From AP-15 sp963732095 (lineage in GTDB: Bacteria; Pseudomonadota; Alphaproteobacteria; ATCC43930; CGMCC-115725), in contig CAVSZA010000025.1 in NCBI GenBank assembly GCA_963732095.1, positions 1-64,000 on the forward strand: DNA of 64,000 bases, given 5' to 3'. The notes below the pieces were generated by a model, which searched no databases, was not told the origin of the DNA, and was given only the letters and a program-made list of their open reading frames with translations. The position numbers and the translations under genes were made by a program. This document shows positions 45,963 to 54,563 of this stretch, piece by piece (positions within the stretch are counted from its first letter, which is position 1; each line of letters starts with the position of its first letter).

Positions 45963-45967
45963 CCTGT

Positions 45968-47137
45968 ATGCAAGAACTCAACCTGATTTCTGCGCGACAA
46001 GCCGCGGAGCGCCTCGGGATCAAGCTCGATACACTCTATGCCTACGTCAGCCGCGGCCGGCTGCAGTCGGTCAGCCTTCCGGGCAGCCGAGAGCGGCGTT
46101 ATCGAGTAGAGGACGTCGAGGCCCTGTTGGCCGCCCGTGAGGGTGAGAGGCCGGCCCGCGGCACCGAATCCGAGGCGTTGATGCCGGTGATCGGCTCGTC
46201 GATCTGCCTGATCGAGAACGGCAGGCTGTTCTATCGGGGGAAAGATGCGGTCCGCCTCTCCGAGGAGGCCACACTCGAGGAGGTCGCCACCCTGCTTTGG
46301 CGCGCCGAGGAAGATGCCGACCCGGTTGCCGAGGGCCCTGACGCCTTCCCCGGCAACATCTCGGCGTCTGGTCTGATCGAGCGCTGTCAAATCAGCCTCG
46401 CCGCCGCGGCCGACGAAGATTTGCCGGCGGTCGACCTGACCCGAACCGGCGTGATCGGCACCGGACGGCGAATTCTCCGCGTGCTCGCCGGGAGCGTCGC
46501 CCTTTTGCCTTCACGCGAACCCGTTCACCGCCGGCTCGCTGCGGCCTGGAGATTGGACGAGACAGGAGCCGAAATTCTCCGCCGCTGCCTTGTGTTGATC
46601 GCCGATCACGAGCTCAACGCATCGACCTTTGTCGCGCGCTGCGTCGCCTCTACCGGGGCAACCCCCTATGCGGTGGTGTCGGCGGCGCTCAGTGCCCTCT
46701 CCGGCAGGCGTCACGGCGGGGCCTCGGCGCGCGCCGAGGCGTTGTTTGCCGAACTCGCCCGCGGCGGCGATGCGATGACGGTGATGGCCGGCCGTCTCGC
46801 GCGCGGCGAAGATCTGCCGGGGTTTGGTCATTTCCTCTATCCCGCCGGCGACCCCCGCGCGACAACGATCCTGGCGGCCATCGCGCGGACATTGCCGGAA
46901 GCCCGCGCCCTCATCAAAAGCGCAGCGGCCGCGGGAACGCGCCTGACCGGGCGTCAGCCGAATGTCGATTTTGCTCTCGCCGCAGCCGCCACCTCCTTGG
47001 CCCTGCCGCCGAACGCGGCGCTCGCGCTCTTTATCCTCGGCCGCACCGTCGGCTGGATCGCGCATGCGATCGAACAATACGAGAGCGGCATCCTGATCCG
47101 CCCCCGCGCGCGCTATACCGGGCCCCCAGCCGAGTAG
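45968..47137 (+). CDS. Citrate synthase family protein with N-terminal helix-turn-helix domain
   Basis: A 389-residue fusion. Residues 1-55 are a MerR/excisionase-type winged HTH (SARQAAERLGIKLDTLYAYVSRG, RRYRVEDVEALL). Residues about 75-380 are a citrate synthase fold that keeps the catalytic His249 (RRHGGAS), His288 (GFGHFLY) and Asp334 (NVDF), plus Arg359, so it may still bind or condense acyl-CoA and oxo acid. The divergent true gltA makes a second housekeeping enzyme unnecessary. The obvious inference is a regulator that senses TCA metabolites through the synthase fold and binds the palindromes between the two genes. HTH-citrate synthase fusions are annotated in other proteobacteria, but I know of no described function. 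Confidence 0.88.
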   Translation: MQELNLISARQAAERLGIKLDTLYAYVSRGRLQSVSLPGSRERRYRVEDVEALLAAREGERPARGTESEALMPVIGSSICLIENGRLFYRGKDAVRLSEEATLEEVATLLWRAEEDADPVAEGPDAFPGNISASGLIERCQISLAAAADEDLPAVDLTRTGVIGTGRRILRVLAGSVALLPSREPVHRRLAAAWRLDETGAEILRRCLVLIADHELNASTFVARCVASTGATPYAVVSAALSALSGRRHGGASARAEALFAELARGGDAMTVMAGRLARGEDLPGFGHFLYPAGDPRATTILAAIARTLPEARALIKSAAAAGTRLTGRQPNVDFALAAAATSLALPPNAALALFILGRTVGWIAHAIEQYESGILIRPRARYTGPPAE

Positions 47138-47230
47138 AGCTTCTTTGGTTCAAGGCACGATCGCCGCAGCTCCGGCGGAGTTTTCGACTGTGTTAAGGTC
47201 GTGGGCGACCAACGAAGGGGAGAGGTGCGA

Positions 47231-47767
47231 GTGGGCGATCCCGCAGCAATGAATGTGCTCGACTGGCGCGACCAAATTTTTGCTGCACTGAAGCAAGCGG
47301 AGATCCGGCAGGTGGGCTATGTGCCCGATGCCGGGCATGCGCGGCTGATAGAGCTATGTCGCGGCGACCCGGTGATGCACGCGGTGCCGTTGACGAGCGA
47401 GGAGCAGGGGGTGGCGCTGCTCGCCGGGGCCTGGCTCGGCGGCCAGCGCGGGGCTTTATTGATGCAATCGAGCGGCGTCGGCAACTGCATCAACATGCTG
47501 TCGATGACAAAAACCTGCCGCTTCCCGCTGACTATCCTGGTGACGATGCGCGGCGAATGGGCCGAGTTCAACCCGTGGCAGGTGCCGATGGGTTCCCGGA
47601 CCCAGGCCGCCCTCGAACTCTGCGATGTCCTCGTCTACCGGGTTGACCGAGCCGAAGACGCCGCTGAGACGGTCGCCGCCGCACTCGACATCGCCTTCAA
47701 TGGCGAACTCGCGACGGCGGTATTGCTGTCGCAGCGACTGATCGGCGCAAAACGGTGGGTGAAATGA
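47231..47767 (+). CDS. TPP-dependent 2-oxo acid decarboxylase, alpha (PYR-domain) subunit, sulfo/phosphonopyruvate decarboxylase type
   Basis: A 178-residue chain that forms half of a two-subunit TPP enzyme. YVPDAGHARLIELCRGDP, PLTSEEQGVALLAGAWLGG (with the activating Glu) and LLMQSSGVGNCINMLSM match ComD-like subunits of sulfopyruvate decarboxylase and the N-terminal half of phosphonopyruvate decarboxylase. The substrate could be sulfopyruvate, phosphonopyruvate or another 2-oxo acid. I choose GTG at 47231 because GGGGAGAGG lies just before it; ATG at 47249 is possible. Its stop overlaps the beta-subunit start (ATGA). Confidence 0.82.
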   Translation: MGDPAAMNVLDWRDQIFAALKQAEIRQVGYVPDAGHARLIELCRGDPVMHAVPLTSEEQGVALLAGAWLGGQRGALLMQSSGVGNCINMLSMTKTCRFPLTILVTMRGEWAEFNPWQVPMGSRTQAALELCDVLVYRVDRAEDAAETVAAALDIAFNGELATAVLLSQRLIGAKRWVK

Positions 47768-48351
47768 TCTCGAACGAGGCTCGTCTCGACCGCCGGGTTG
47801 CGATCGGCATTCTGCTCGAAAATCGCGGCGATCTGTTGCTCGTCACCGGGCTCGGCTCGACGACCTGGGATGCCGCTTCGGTCGCCGACGACGAGCACAA
47901 TTTCTACCTCTGGGGGGCGATGGGTGCGGCGGCGATGGTCGGGCTGGGGCTGGCGATCGCCCGGCCCGACCGCTGCGTCCTCGTCGTCACCGGCGACGGC
48001 GAGATGCTGATGGGGTTCGGCTCGCTCGCAACCATCGGCGTGCAGCGCCCGCCGAACTTGGCGATTGCGGTTTTCGACAACGGCCACTACGGCGAAACGG
48101 GCATGCAGGCGAGCCATACGGCGAAGACGGTTGATCTGACCGGCGTCGCGCAGGCCTGCGGCTTTAAGGAAACATTCGACATCACCGACGAGCTCGGCCT
48201 CCGCGAATTCGCCGCCCAACTCCACAATTCGGCGGCCAGTCTGTTCGCACGCGTCGCGATCCACGCCGACGAGCCGCCGCGCGTTCTGCCGCCGCGCGAC
48301 GGCGTCCTGCTCAAGAACCGCTTCCGTCGCGCGATCGGCGCCGATACTTGA
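47764..48351 (+). CDS. TPP-dependent 2-oxo acid decarboxylase, beta (PP-domain) subunit
   Basis: A 195-residue chain with the TPP/Mg motif TGDGEMLMGFGSLATIG and the following DNGHYGETG, as in ComE-type sulfopyruvate decarboxylase. The segment NFYLWGAMGAAAMVGLGLAIARP is the usual substrate-side helix. It begins in the stop codon of the alpha subunit and is followed 65 bases later by a CoA-transferase gene on the same strand. The product would be an aldehyde and CO2. Confidence 0.82.
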   Translation: MISNEARLDRRVAIGILLENRGDLLLVTGLGSTTWDAASVADDEHNFYLWGAMGAAAMVGLGLAIARPDRCVLVVTGDGEMLMGFGSLATIGVQRPPNLAIAVFDNGHYGETGMQASHTAKTVDLTGVAQACGFKETFDITDELGLREFAAQLHNSAASLFARVAIHADEPPRVLPPRDGVLLKNRFRRAIGADT

Positions 48352-48416
48352 CCTTGCCGCGCGCGGCGGGTGTAAGTTTGCCAACCAATTCCACCCAAGA
48401 CCAAAGGAACCTCGTT

Positions 48417-49604
48417 GTGAGCATCGGATCGCTGCCTCTCGCCCGTTTTACCGTTCTCGATCTGTGTCATGCCCGCGCCGGGCCGACCGCGGTCCGCCAG
48501 TTCGCCGATTGGGGCGCCAATGTGATCAAGATCGAGCAGCCGGGCGAAGCGAGGGGCGACGTGACCGGCTCGCGGCGCGACGGCTTTGATTTCCAGAACC
48601 TGCATCGCAACAAGCGCAGCCTGACTCTCAACCTCAAAACCGAGGAAGGAAAAGCGATCTTCTTCAAATTGGCGGAGAAGGCCGACGTCATCGTCGAGAA
48701 TTTCCGCTCGGAGGTAAAATACCGGCTCGGCGTCGATTACGAGTTGGTCAAGAAGATCAATCCGCGCATCGTCTACGGCAGCATTTCCGGGTTCGGCCAG
48801 AGCGGGCCTTATGCGAAGCGGCCTGGTGTCGACCAGATCGCCCAGGGCATGGGCGGGCTGATGTCGATCACCGGCTTGCCGGGTCAGGGCCCGGTCCGTG
48901 TCGGCATCCCGATCGACGATCTCTGCGCCGGGTTATTGCTCGCGCAGGCAATGATGATGGCGCTGATCGAGCGCGAGCAAAGCGGCGTCGGGCAATGGGT
49001 CCATACTTCGCTGCTCGAAGCGCAGATCTTCATGCTCGATTTCCAGGCGTCGCGCTGGCTGATCGCCGGCGAGGTCGCGAAGCAAGCCGGCAACGACCAC
49101 CCGACCGGCATCCCGACCGGCGTGTTCCCAACCTCGGACGGGCAGATCAACATCGCGGCCTCCGGCGACCACATGTTCCGCCGCTTCTGCGAGGCGGCCG
49201 ATGCGATGGCGTTGCTCGACGATCCCGATTATGCGACCGGCCCGGCGCGCTCGAAAAACCGCAAGGCGCTCAACGAGCGGATCGGCGAGATCACCAAAAA
49301 GCGTCCGGCCGCCTATTGGGTCGAGTTGATGAACGAGGTCGGCGTCCCGTGCGGCCCGATCTACACGATCGACCAGACCTTTGCCGACCCGCAGGTCCAG
49401 CACCTCGAAATGGCCCGTCCGGTGGATCACCCGAAGCTCGGGGCCATCAAAGTGGTAGGCCAGGCGATCAACATGACTCGCACGCCGGAGCCGGCAAAGC
49501 TGCGCCCGACCCCCGATCTGGGCGAGCACACGCATGAGATCCTGCGCGGGCTCGGCTACAACGACGCGACGATCGCCGATCTGCGCGCCCGCGAAGTCAT
49601 CTGA
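48417..49604 (+). CDS. CaiB/BaiF family (class III) CoA-transferase
   Basis: A 395-residue enzyme that moves CoA between acids through an acyl-Asp intermediate. Family marks are VLDLCHARAGPTAVRQFADWGANVIKIE near the N-terminus, GSISGFGQSGPYAKRPGVDQIAQ, and the likely catalytic aspartate in RVGIPIDDLCAGLLL. The GTG at 48417 follows an AAAGGAA site. Donor and acceptor are unknown; formyl-CoA:oxalate, crotonobetaine and succinyl-CoA-dependent members all exist. It sits in the TPP-decarboxylase cluster with an enoyl-CoA hydratase, which suggests CoA-thioester catabolism. Confidence 0.88.
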   Translation: MSIGSLPLARFTVLDLCHARAGPTAVRQFADWGANVIKIEQPGEARGDVTGSRRDGFDFQNLHRNKRSLTLNLKTEEGKAIFFKLAEKADVIVENFRSEVKYRLGVDYELVKKINPRIVYGSISGFGQSGPYAKRPGVDQIAQGMGGLMSITGLPGQGPVRVGIPIDDLCAGLLLAQAMMMALIEREQSGVGQWVHTSLLEAQIFMLDFQASRWLIAGEVAKQAGNDHPTGIPTGVFPTSDGQINIAASGDHMFRRFCEAADAMALLDDPDYATGPARSKNRKALNERIGEITKKRPAAYWVELMNEVGVPCGPIYTIDQTFADPQVQHLEMARPVDHPKLGAIKVVGQAINMTRTPEPAKLRPTPDLGEHTHEILRGLGYNDATIADLRAREVI

Positions 49605-49697
49605 CGCGGAGCATTGCGACCGCCGCCGTGAGGCGGCGGCGCCGCGGTGCGGTTTCTCGGCTATCAGAGTGCGTCGGCTCGGGGAGGAGGGGCACCC

Positions 49698-50990
49698 ATG
49701 CTGTTCGGCTTCAACGGACGCGCCACCAGGAATTTCCTGATCCTCCTGGTGTCGATGCACTACATCCTGTTTATCGACCGCGTCAACCTGGCCGCCGCGG
49801 CGCCGGTGATGCAGCAGGACCTCGGCCTCAGCAATTTGGCACTCGGCCTCGCCTTCTCGGCCTTCAACTATTCCTACGCGCCGTTCCAGCTGGTCGGGGG
49901 TTGGTTTGCCGACCGCTTTGGCGCGCGCCGCACCTTGACCGTCTGCGGCCTGGTGTGGTCGCTCACGACCATCGCGACCGGGGCGGTGACCGGGCTGGCA
50001 TCGCTCTTTGGCGTGCGTCTCGTGCTCGGCATGGGCGAAGGGGCCACCTTGCCGGCAGCCACCCGTGCGGTCTCGAAATGGACCCCGATCGAAAAGCGCG
50101 GCACCGCGATCGGGGCCACCCACGCCGCCGGGCGTCTCGGCGCGGGAACGGCGGCGCCGATCGTCGCCTTTCTGATCACCTGGTTCTCCTGGCGTTTTTC
50201 ATTCGTCGCGGTCGGCATCTTGTCGACTTTTTGGGCAGTGGTGTGGTGGAGGTATTTCCACGAGGATCCGCGCCAGCACCCGCGCGTCACCAGCGCCGAG
50301 CTGGCCGCATTGCCAGAGAGTGATCACGCAACATTAGCCGGTTCCGGCCCGGTGCCGTGGCGGCGCCTGATCCCCCGCGTGGCGCCGTTGATGATCGTCT
50401 ATTTCTGCCAGGGCTGGACCGGCTGGCTGTTTGTGACCTGGATGCCGTCGTTGTTGCAGAAAAATTATGGTGTCGAGATCAAGAAATCGGCATTCCTTTA
50501 CATGGCACTGCTGTTCTCCGGGTTTTTCGCCGAGCTGATCGGCGGGCTGACTACCGACCACCTGCTGCGCCGCACCGGGAGCCTGCAGATTGCGCGCTCG
50601 CTGATGATCGCCGTCAGCTGGGTTTTCGCCGTGGCGGGGCTGGTGCCGGTGATCCTCTTCCACGACATGGTTATCGGGGTGTCCGGCTTCATGGTCACGG
50701 TGTTCTTTCTCGGCTTTGCGATTTCGCCGCTGTGGACCGCAACGATGGATATCGCACCGAACTACGCCGGCACTTCGAGCTCGCTGATGAATGCCTCTGG
50801 CGCCGTCGCCGGCATTCTCTCGCCGGTCGCCTTCGCCTGGATCCTCGACCGCACCGGCAGTTGGACGCTGCCGTTCGCGGTCTCGGTCTGTCTGTTGCTG
50901 TTCGCCATCGTCATGACCTACTGGATCCGGCCGGACCGCCCGATCAGCGAAGTGTCGCCGGTCGGCCGGCTGGCAGTCGCCGGCGGCTAG
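49698..50990 (+). CDS. MFS transporter, anion:cation symporter (hexuronate/phthalate-like) type
   Basis: A 430-residue, 12-helix major facilitator. Features: IDRVNLAAAAPVMQQDLGLS, GGWFADRFGARRTL (motif A), GEGATLPAATRAVSKWTPIEKRG, and a long central loop before PRVAPLMIVYF. These are typical of the ACS family that imports organic anions such as glucarate, hexuronates, phthalate or 4-hydroxyphenylacetate. It probably brings in the substrate of the surrounding catabolic genes. The ATG follows AGGAGGGGCACCC. Confidence 0.88.
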   Translation: MLFGFNGRATRNFLILLVSMHYILFIDRVNLAAAAPVMQQDLGLSNLALGLAFSAFNYSYAPFQLVGGWFADRFGARRTLTVCGLVWSLTTIATGAVTGLASLFGVRLVLGMGEGATLPAATRAVSKWTPIEKRGTAIGATHAAGRLGAGTAAPIVAFLITWFSWRFSFVAVGILSTFWAVVWWRYFHEDPRQHPRVTSAELAALPESDHATLAGSGPVPWRRLIPRVAPLMIVYFCQGWTGWLFVTWMPSLLQKNYGVEIKKSAFLYMALLFSGFFAELIGGLTTDHLLRRTGSLQIARSLMIAVSWVFAVAGLVPVILFHDMVIGVSGFMVTVFFLGFAISPLWTATMDIAPNYAGTSSSLMNASGAVAGILSPVAFAWILDRTGSWTLPFAVSVCLLLFAIVMTYWIRPDRPISEVSPVGRLAVAGG

Positions 50991-51077
50991 ACCTGCGGCG
51001 CGAATGGGCGGATGCGAAGCGCCGCACCTTCTGCCACAATCGACGAGACCTGCCATCAGCAAGGAGCGAACGCCGCC

Positions 51078-51878
51078 ATGCTCGACCAGCCCATGACCAG
51101 CAAGATGATCGCCGAGAAAGACGGTGCGATCGGGCGTCTGATTTTCAACAACCCCGCGCGGCACAACGCGGTCTCGCTCGAAATGTGGGAGGCGGTGGCG
51201 CGCATCATCGACGATTTCGAGCGCGACGACGCGATCCGGGTCATCGTCGTCAGCGGCGCCGGCGGGCGCGCCTTTGTCTCCGGCGCCGACATTTCCGAAT
51301 TCAAGGAGCGGCGCGCCTCCGAAGAAGCCGCTGCCGCCTATTCGAAGATTTCCGAAGGCGCGCGGCTGCGCCTGCAGGAAACCCTCAAGCCCACCATCGC
51401 GATGATCCGCGGCTACTGCATCGGCGGCGGTGTCGGCACCGCACTCGCTTGCGACATGCGCATCGCCGCAGAGGGCTCGAAATTCGGCATTCCGGCGGCC
51501 AAGCTCGGTCTCGGCTACGCCTATGACGGCATCAAGAAGCTGATCGACCTGGTCGGCCCGGCCCATGCCCGCGAGATCTTTTATACGGCGCGCCAATTCA
51601 CCGCCGAAGAGGCGTTGCGTATGGGCCTCGTCAACCAGGTCGTCCCGGACGGCGAGTTGGAGGCGTACGTCAACAATTATTGCGCAATGATCGCCGCCAA
51701 CGCGCCGCTCACCGTACGCGCGGCCAAGGTCGCCATCCGCGAGGCGCTCAAGGACGAGTTGGCTCGCGACCTGGCGCTGTGCAAGCGCTTGGTCGACGAG
51801 TGCTTCGCCAGCCAAGACTACGCCGAAGGCCGCACCGCCTTCATGGAAAAACGCAAACCGGTCTTCCAAGGCCGGTGA
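51078..51878 (+). CDS. Enoyl-CoA hydratase/isomerase family protein
   Basis: A 266-residue crotonase. The CoA-binding and oxyanion-hole loops are FVSGADISEF and RGYCIGGGVGTALACDMRIAA, followed by SKFGIPAAKLGLGYAYDG. A tyrosine replaces one of the usual catalytic glutamate positions (GYAYDG), so hydratase, isomerase or hydrolase activity cannot be told apart. It has an AAGGAGC site upstream. It belongs to the same-strand cluster and is followed by a palindromic element. Confidence 0.88.
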   Translation: MLDQPMTSKMIAEKDGAIGRLIFNNPARHNAVSLEMWEAVARIIDDFERDDAIRVIVVSGAGGRAFVSGADISEFKERRASEEAAAAYSKISEGARLRLQETLKPTIAMIRGYCIGGGVGTALACDMRIAAEGSKFGIPAAKLGLGYAYDGIKKLIDLVGPAHAREIFYTARQFTAEEALRMGLVNQVVPDGELEAYVNNYCAMIAANAPLTVRAAKVAIREALKDELARDLALCKRLVDECFASQDYAEGRTAFMEKRKPVFQGR

Positions 51879-51881
51879 AAT

Positions 51882-51971
51882 GCCCCTCACCCCGACCCTC
51901 TCCCCGCAAGCGGGGCGAGGGAGCCGAAATTCCCTCGCCCCGCTTGCGGGGAGAGGGCTAGGGTGAGGGGC
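51882..51971. repeat. 90-base palindromic intergenic element
   Basis: Two near-perfect arms (CCCTCACC...CTCTCCCCGCAAGCGGGG and its inverse complement) flank a 7-base centre, forming one long hairpin with smaller hairpins inside each arm. Such GC-rich inverted repeats are dispersed in many alphaproteobacterial genomes. It lies 4 bases after the hydratase stop and 23 bases before the deacetylase start, and could act as a terminator or mRNA stabiliser. Confidence 0.85.
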
Positions 51972-51994
51972 AATCCTCGCCACTGGGCCCGCAC

Positions 51995-52891
51995 ATGAAA
52001 CTTCCCGCCCACAACCGCTACGACTACATCCCGATCCACCGGCGGCCGCAATACGAGTGGCCCGGCGGCGCGCGGCTGGCCGTCGCCTTCAACAACAATA
52101 TCGAGTATTTCGCGTTTGGCGCCGGCCTCGGCAGCGACTCGACCGGCGCGGCGGCGGCGCAGAGCCAGCGCAATTACGCATGGCGCGATTACGGCAACCG
52201 GGTCGGCCTCTGGTATTATTTCGACCTGCTCGACGAGTTCGCTCTGCCCGGAGCGCACAATGTCAATTCAGCCGTGCTCGAACACTGCCCCGAAATCGTC
52301 GAGCGGCTGAACGGGCGCGGCGACGAGTATGTCGGCCATGGCAGGACAAATTCCGAGCGTCAGGACGTGCTGTGGGAGGAGGACGAGGCGCGACTGATCG
52401 CCGAATGCACCGAAGTCTTGACCCGCCTTTCCGGCAGGCGGCCGGAAGGCTGGCTCGGCCCCTACATCGCGCAGAGCGGCGTGACCTTGGATCTCTTGAA
52501 GGAGGCCGGCTACCGCTACGTGATGGATTGGGCGATGGATGATCAGCCGATCTGGATGCGCACCCGCGACGGACCGATCCTGTCGGTGCCCTATCCGCTC
52601 GAAATCAACGACTCGCCGGCGCTGGTTTACCGGCGCCACACCGGGCGGCAATTCGCCGAGATGGTGATCGACCAGTTCGACGAGATGCTGGAGCAGTCCC
52701 GAAAATACCCGCTGGTCTTCGCAGTCTCGGTGCACCCCTTCATCATCGGCCAGCCGTTCCGCCTGCGCGCCTTCCGCGACGCCATCCGCCACATCGTCCG
52801 CCACCGCGACCGGCTATGGATCACCACCCCCGGCGAGATCTCCCGCCATTGCGAGAGCTTGCCGAAAGGGACGGTCCCGGGATCGGAGTAG
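51995..52891 (+). CDS. Polysaccharide deacetylase (NodB-like) family, PuuE-type
   Basis: A 298-residue metal-dependent hydrolase. The pattern YEWPGGARLAVAFNNNIEYF, RDYGNRVGLWYYFDLLDEFALP, GLGPYIAQSG-type turn (WLGPYIAQSGVTLDLLKEAGY) and SVHPFIIGQPFRLRAFRDAIRHI matches the PuuE/urate-catabolism group that act on small amides such as allantoin, more than chitin deacetylases. No signal peptide, so cytoplasmic. It is the last member of the catabolic cluster but is separated by the palindromic element. Confidence 0.85.
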   Translation: MKLPAHNRYDYIPIHRRPQYEWPGGARLAVAFNNNIEYFAFGAGLGSDSTGAAAAQSQRNYAWRDYGNRVGLWYYFDLLDEFALPGAHNVNSAVLEHCPEIVERLNGRGDEYVGHGRTNSERQDVLWEEDEARLIAECTEVLTRLSGRRPEGWLGPYIAQSGVTLDLLKEAGYRYVMDWAMDDQPIWMRTRDGPILSVPYPLEINDSPALVYRRHTGRQFAEMVIDQFDEMLEQSRKYPLVFAVSVHPFIIGQPFRLRAFRDAIRHIVRHRDRLWITTPGEISRHCESLPKGTVPGSE

Positions 52892-52977
52892 CGCATGGTG
52901 GCCGGGACCCGGGATGCCGGTTCGCAATCTGCTAATACCGCGAAGTGTGGGAGGCCGTGCAAGGCGACGTGCGGCAC

Positions 52978-53142
52978 GGCGCGCGGGCCTCGGTAAGGGC
53001 GCGGAGCTGCTCCAGCTTGAAACGGGACCGGCCAACCGCAAGGCATTAGAGCTTTTCCGTCCCTGCGGCTATCGCGAACACTGACCTTTTGGCGAGCTAT
53101 CGCCCTGATGCGTTCAGTGTGTTCATGGAGAAAAAGATTTAA
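52978..53142 (+). pseudogene. C-terminal remnant of a GNAT acetyltransferase
   Basis: The plus strand reads GLGKGAELLQLETGPANRKAL, ELFRPCGYREH, then a stop, and one frame away SYRPDAFSVFMEKKI with a final stop at 53142. This is the acetyl-CoA-binding end of a GNAT N-acetyltransferase. The N-terminal half is absent and the frame breaks near 53090. It marks the left edge of the accessory island. Confidence 0.7.
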
Positions 53143-53410
53143 GCCACCTGCCCCCTGCGTCGTAAACGTCTCTACATCCTCGTGTTTGCCCGAACGCCTC
53201 CGCGACGTGTCGTCGTTTATCGCATAATTCTCAATTATCGAAATCGCCGCCTCATCACAACTGGCGATGTCGGCCGTCCTCGCTGTTTTGGCGATGGGAT
53301 CCGACATGCGTCATGAAATGGCGCAAGCAAGGCTTGGCGCTCCAGCATCTGCAGGAGTCACAGCCAGTTCGTCCATCATCTTACGTGTGTGCCGTAGGTG
53401 AAATGGACGG

Positions 53411-54088
53411 CTATAAGGGTATTTTTAGAATCGCTTCGAGCTCGTCTCGTGCTGTTCCTCGGTCAAAGCGGACTTTATTGACTACAATAACGTGGATAGA
53501 TTTAAGCAATGATCGCGCGGCCTCAACAAGCGCAGGTATCAACTGTTGTCGTATTTCGATGTTAGCAACTACTCCGGCAAGGATTTCCGTGGCCGTCCCA
53601 TGCGCGAACATGGACAAAAAGGTATAAAATATCTCATATAGCTTTCCTAGGTCCGCTTCCTCTGCCAGCTTATAAACTACTAGCGGGCGCTTGGCGTCGG
53701 CAAACAAAGGAGACGCCAGAAATTCGTCACTGAAATTCTCCCCGGTGGTTTTGCTTCTAACTATACCTCGCCGTCTTTGCAGTAGGTTGCGCAACAGCCT
53801 TGCCCCTTCGTTTTGAAAGGAGACGACAACTGTCCGGGCATTTTCGTCACTCAGCAACGCCCAGTAGATCACGAAGAGGCTTTCGAGGATGCTCCGTGCC
53901 ACGGTAGCGAGTGGCGCGGCAAGGCCAGCCTCTGCCAATATTGCACAACCTGCCGCATTATCAGCGGCGACCCGCAAGCGGGCGACCAAGTGTCGGGCAA
54001 AATCGTCGGCCGAAGCACCTTCCGCATCCAGTGCGGGAAGATCGTTTGTAACCACCGTGATCTGTTGTCGGAGCTTGTCCGTAGTCAT
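53411..54088 (-). CDS. Hypothetical protein, 225 residues, DUF5677-like
   Basis: Mostly helical, with a conserved-looking middle (VARSILESLFVIYWALLSDE, NEGARLLRNLLQRR) and a hydrophobic segment YEIFYTFLSMFAHGTATE. The pattern of a helical bundle with Ser/His near FAHGT recalls DUF5677/AbiV-like proteins seen in accessory DNA, but I would not assign a function. Base composition is less GC-rich than the core genes. The next gene upstream on the same strand is also unknown; the pair may be one accessory unit. Confidence 0.55.
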   Translation of the reverse strand: MTTDKLRQQITVVTNDLPALDAEGASADDFARHLVARLRVAADNAAGCAILAEAGLAAPLATVARSILESLFVIYWALLSDENARTVVVSFQNEGARLLRNLLQRRRGIVRSKTTGENFSDEFLASPLFADAKRPLVVYKLAEEADLGKLYEIFYTFLSMFAHGTATEILAGVVANIEIRQQLIPALVEAARSLLKSIHVIVVNKVRFDRGTARDELEAILKIPL

Positions 54089-54126
54089 ACCACTGCCCTG
54101 AATTTACCCGCACACCCCATCTTCAT

Positions 54127-54507
54127 TCATCTCGAAAATCTGTCACAAAACTCTCTGAACCTCTGTTCTACGTTATCTCTTATAGGTAGCCCAAGAATCC
54201 GCACTACGATAGGACGCGTTTCGATCACGGTAGTATTCTTATACTGTTCATGGATACGCTGTGACTGAGCCGCATAATTGGGTAGCCCGTTGGGTCTTCC
54301 AGCAAGGTAGTCGAAGTTACCCACACGCATACGCAGGGAATCGGCTGGCATGTCAACGGCCCGGCAACCCTCGGGCGGCGGCCGCCCGCTCAGTGCTTTA
54401 GCTATTGCCGGGACGCTCGCCCCAAGGAAGCGGGCTTTATTATCATGGTTTGAAAGGTAAAAAGCGACCAAGTCGTCGTCCTCTGTCCAACAATGATGGT
54501 CGGCCAT
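54127..54507 (-). CDS. Hypothetical accessory protein, 126 residues
   Basis: It begins WTEDDDLVAFYLSNHDNKA and contains SLRMRVGNFDYLAGRPNGLPNYAAQSQ, a pattern I have seen in small proteins of mobile and defence islands (WTxEDD...LxMRIGNF...LxNYAxxS), whose function is unknown. It could bind nucleic acid or act as a regulator. It lies 38 bases upstream of the 225-residue gene on the same strand. Confidence 0.6.
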   Translation of the reverse strand: MADHHCWTEDDDLVAFYLSNHDNKARFLGASVPAIAKALSGRPPPEGCRAVDMPADSLRMRVGNFDYLAGRPNGLPNYAAQSQRIHEQYKNTTVIETRPIVVRILGLPIRDNVEQRFREFCDRFSR

Positions 54508-54563
54508 TAAGAGAGACCCTTTCTACATCCGTTAGTTCGTTAGTTCGCGCGGCGGCCCCGTCA

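Noticed and set aside
49000..50123. Long minus-strand frame over the CoA-transferase and MFS genes
   Set aside because: Shadow of two well-supported plus-strand genes.
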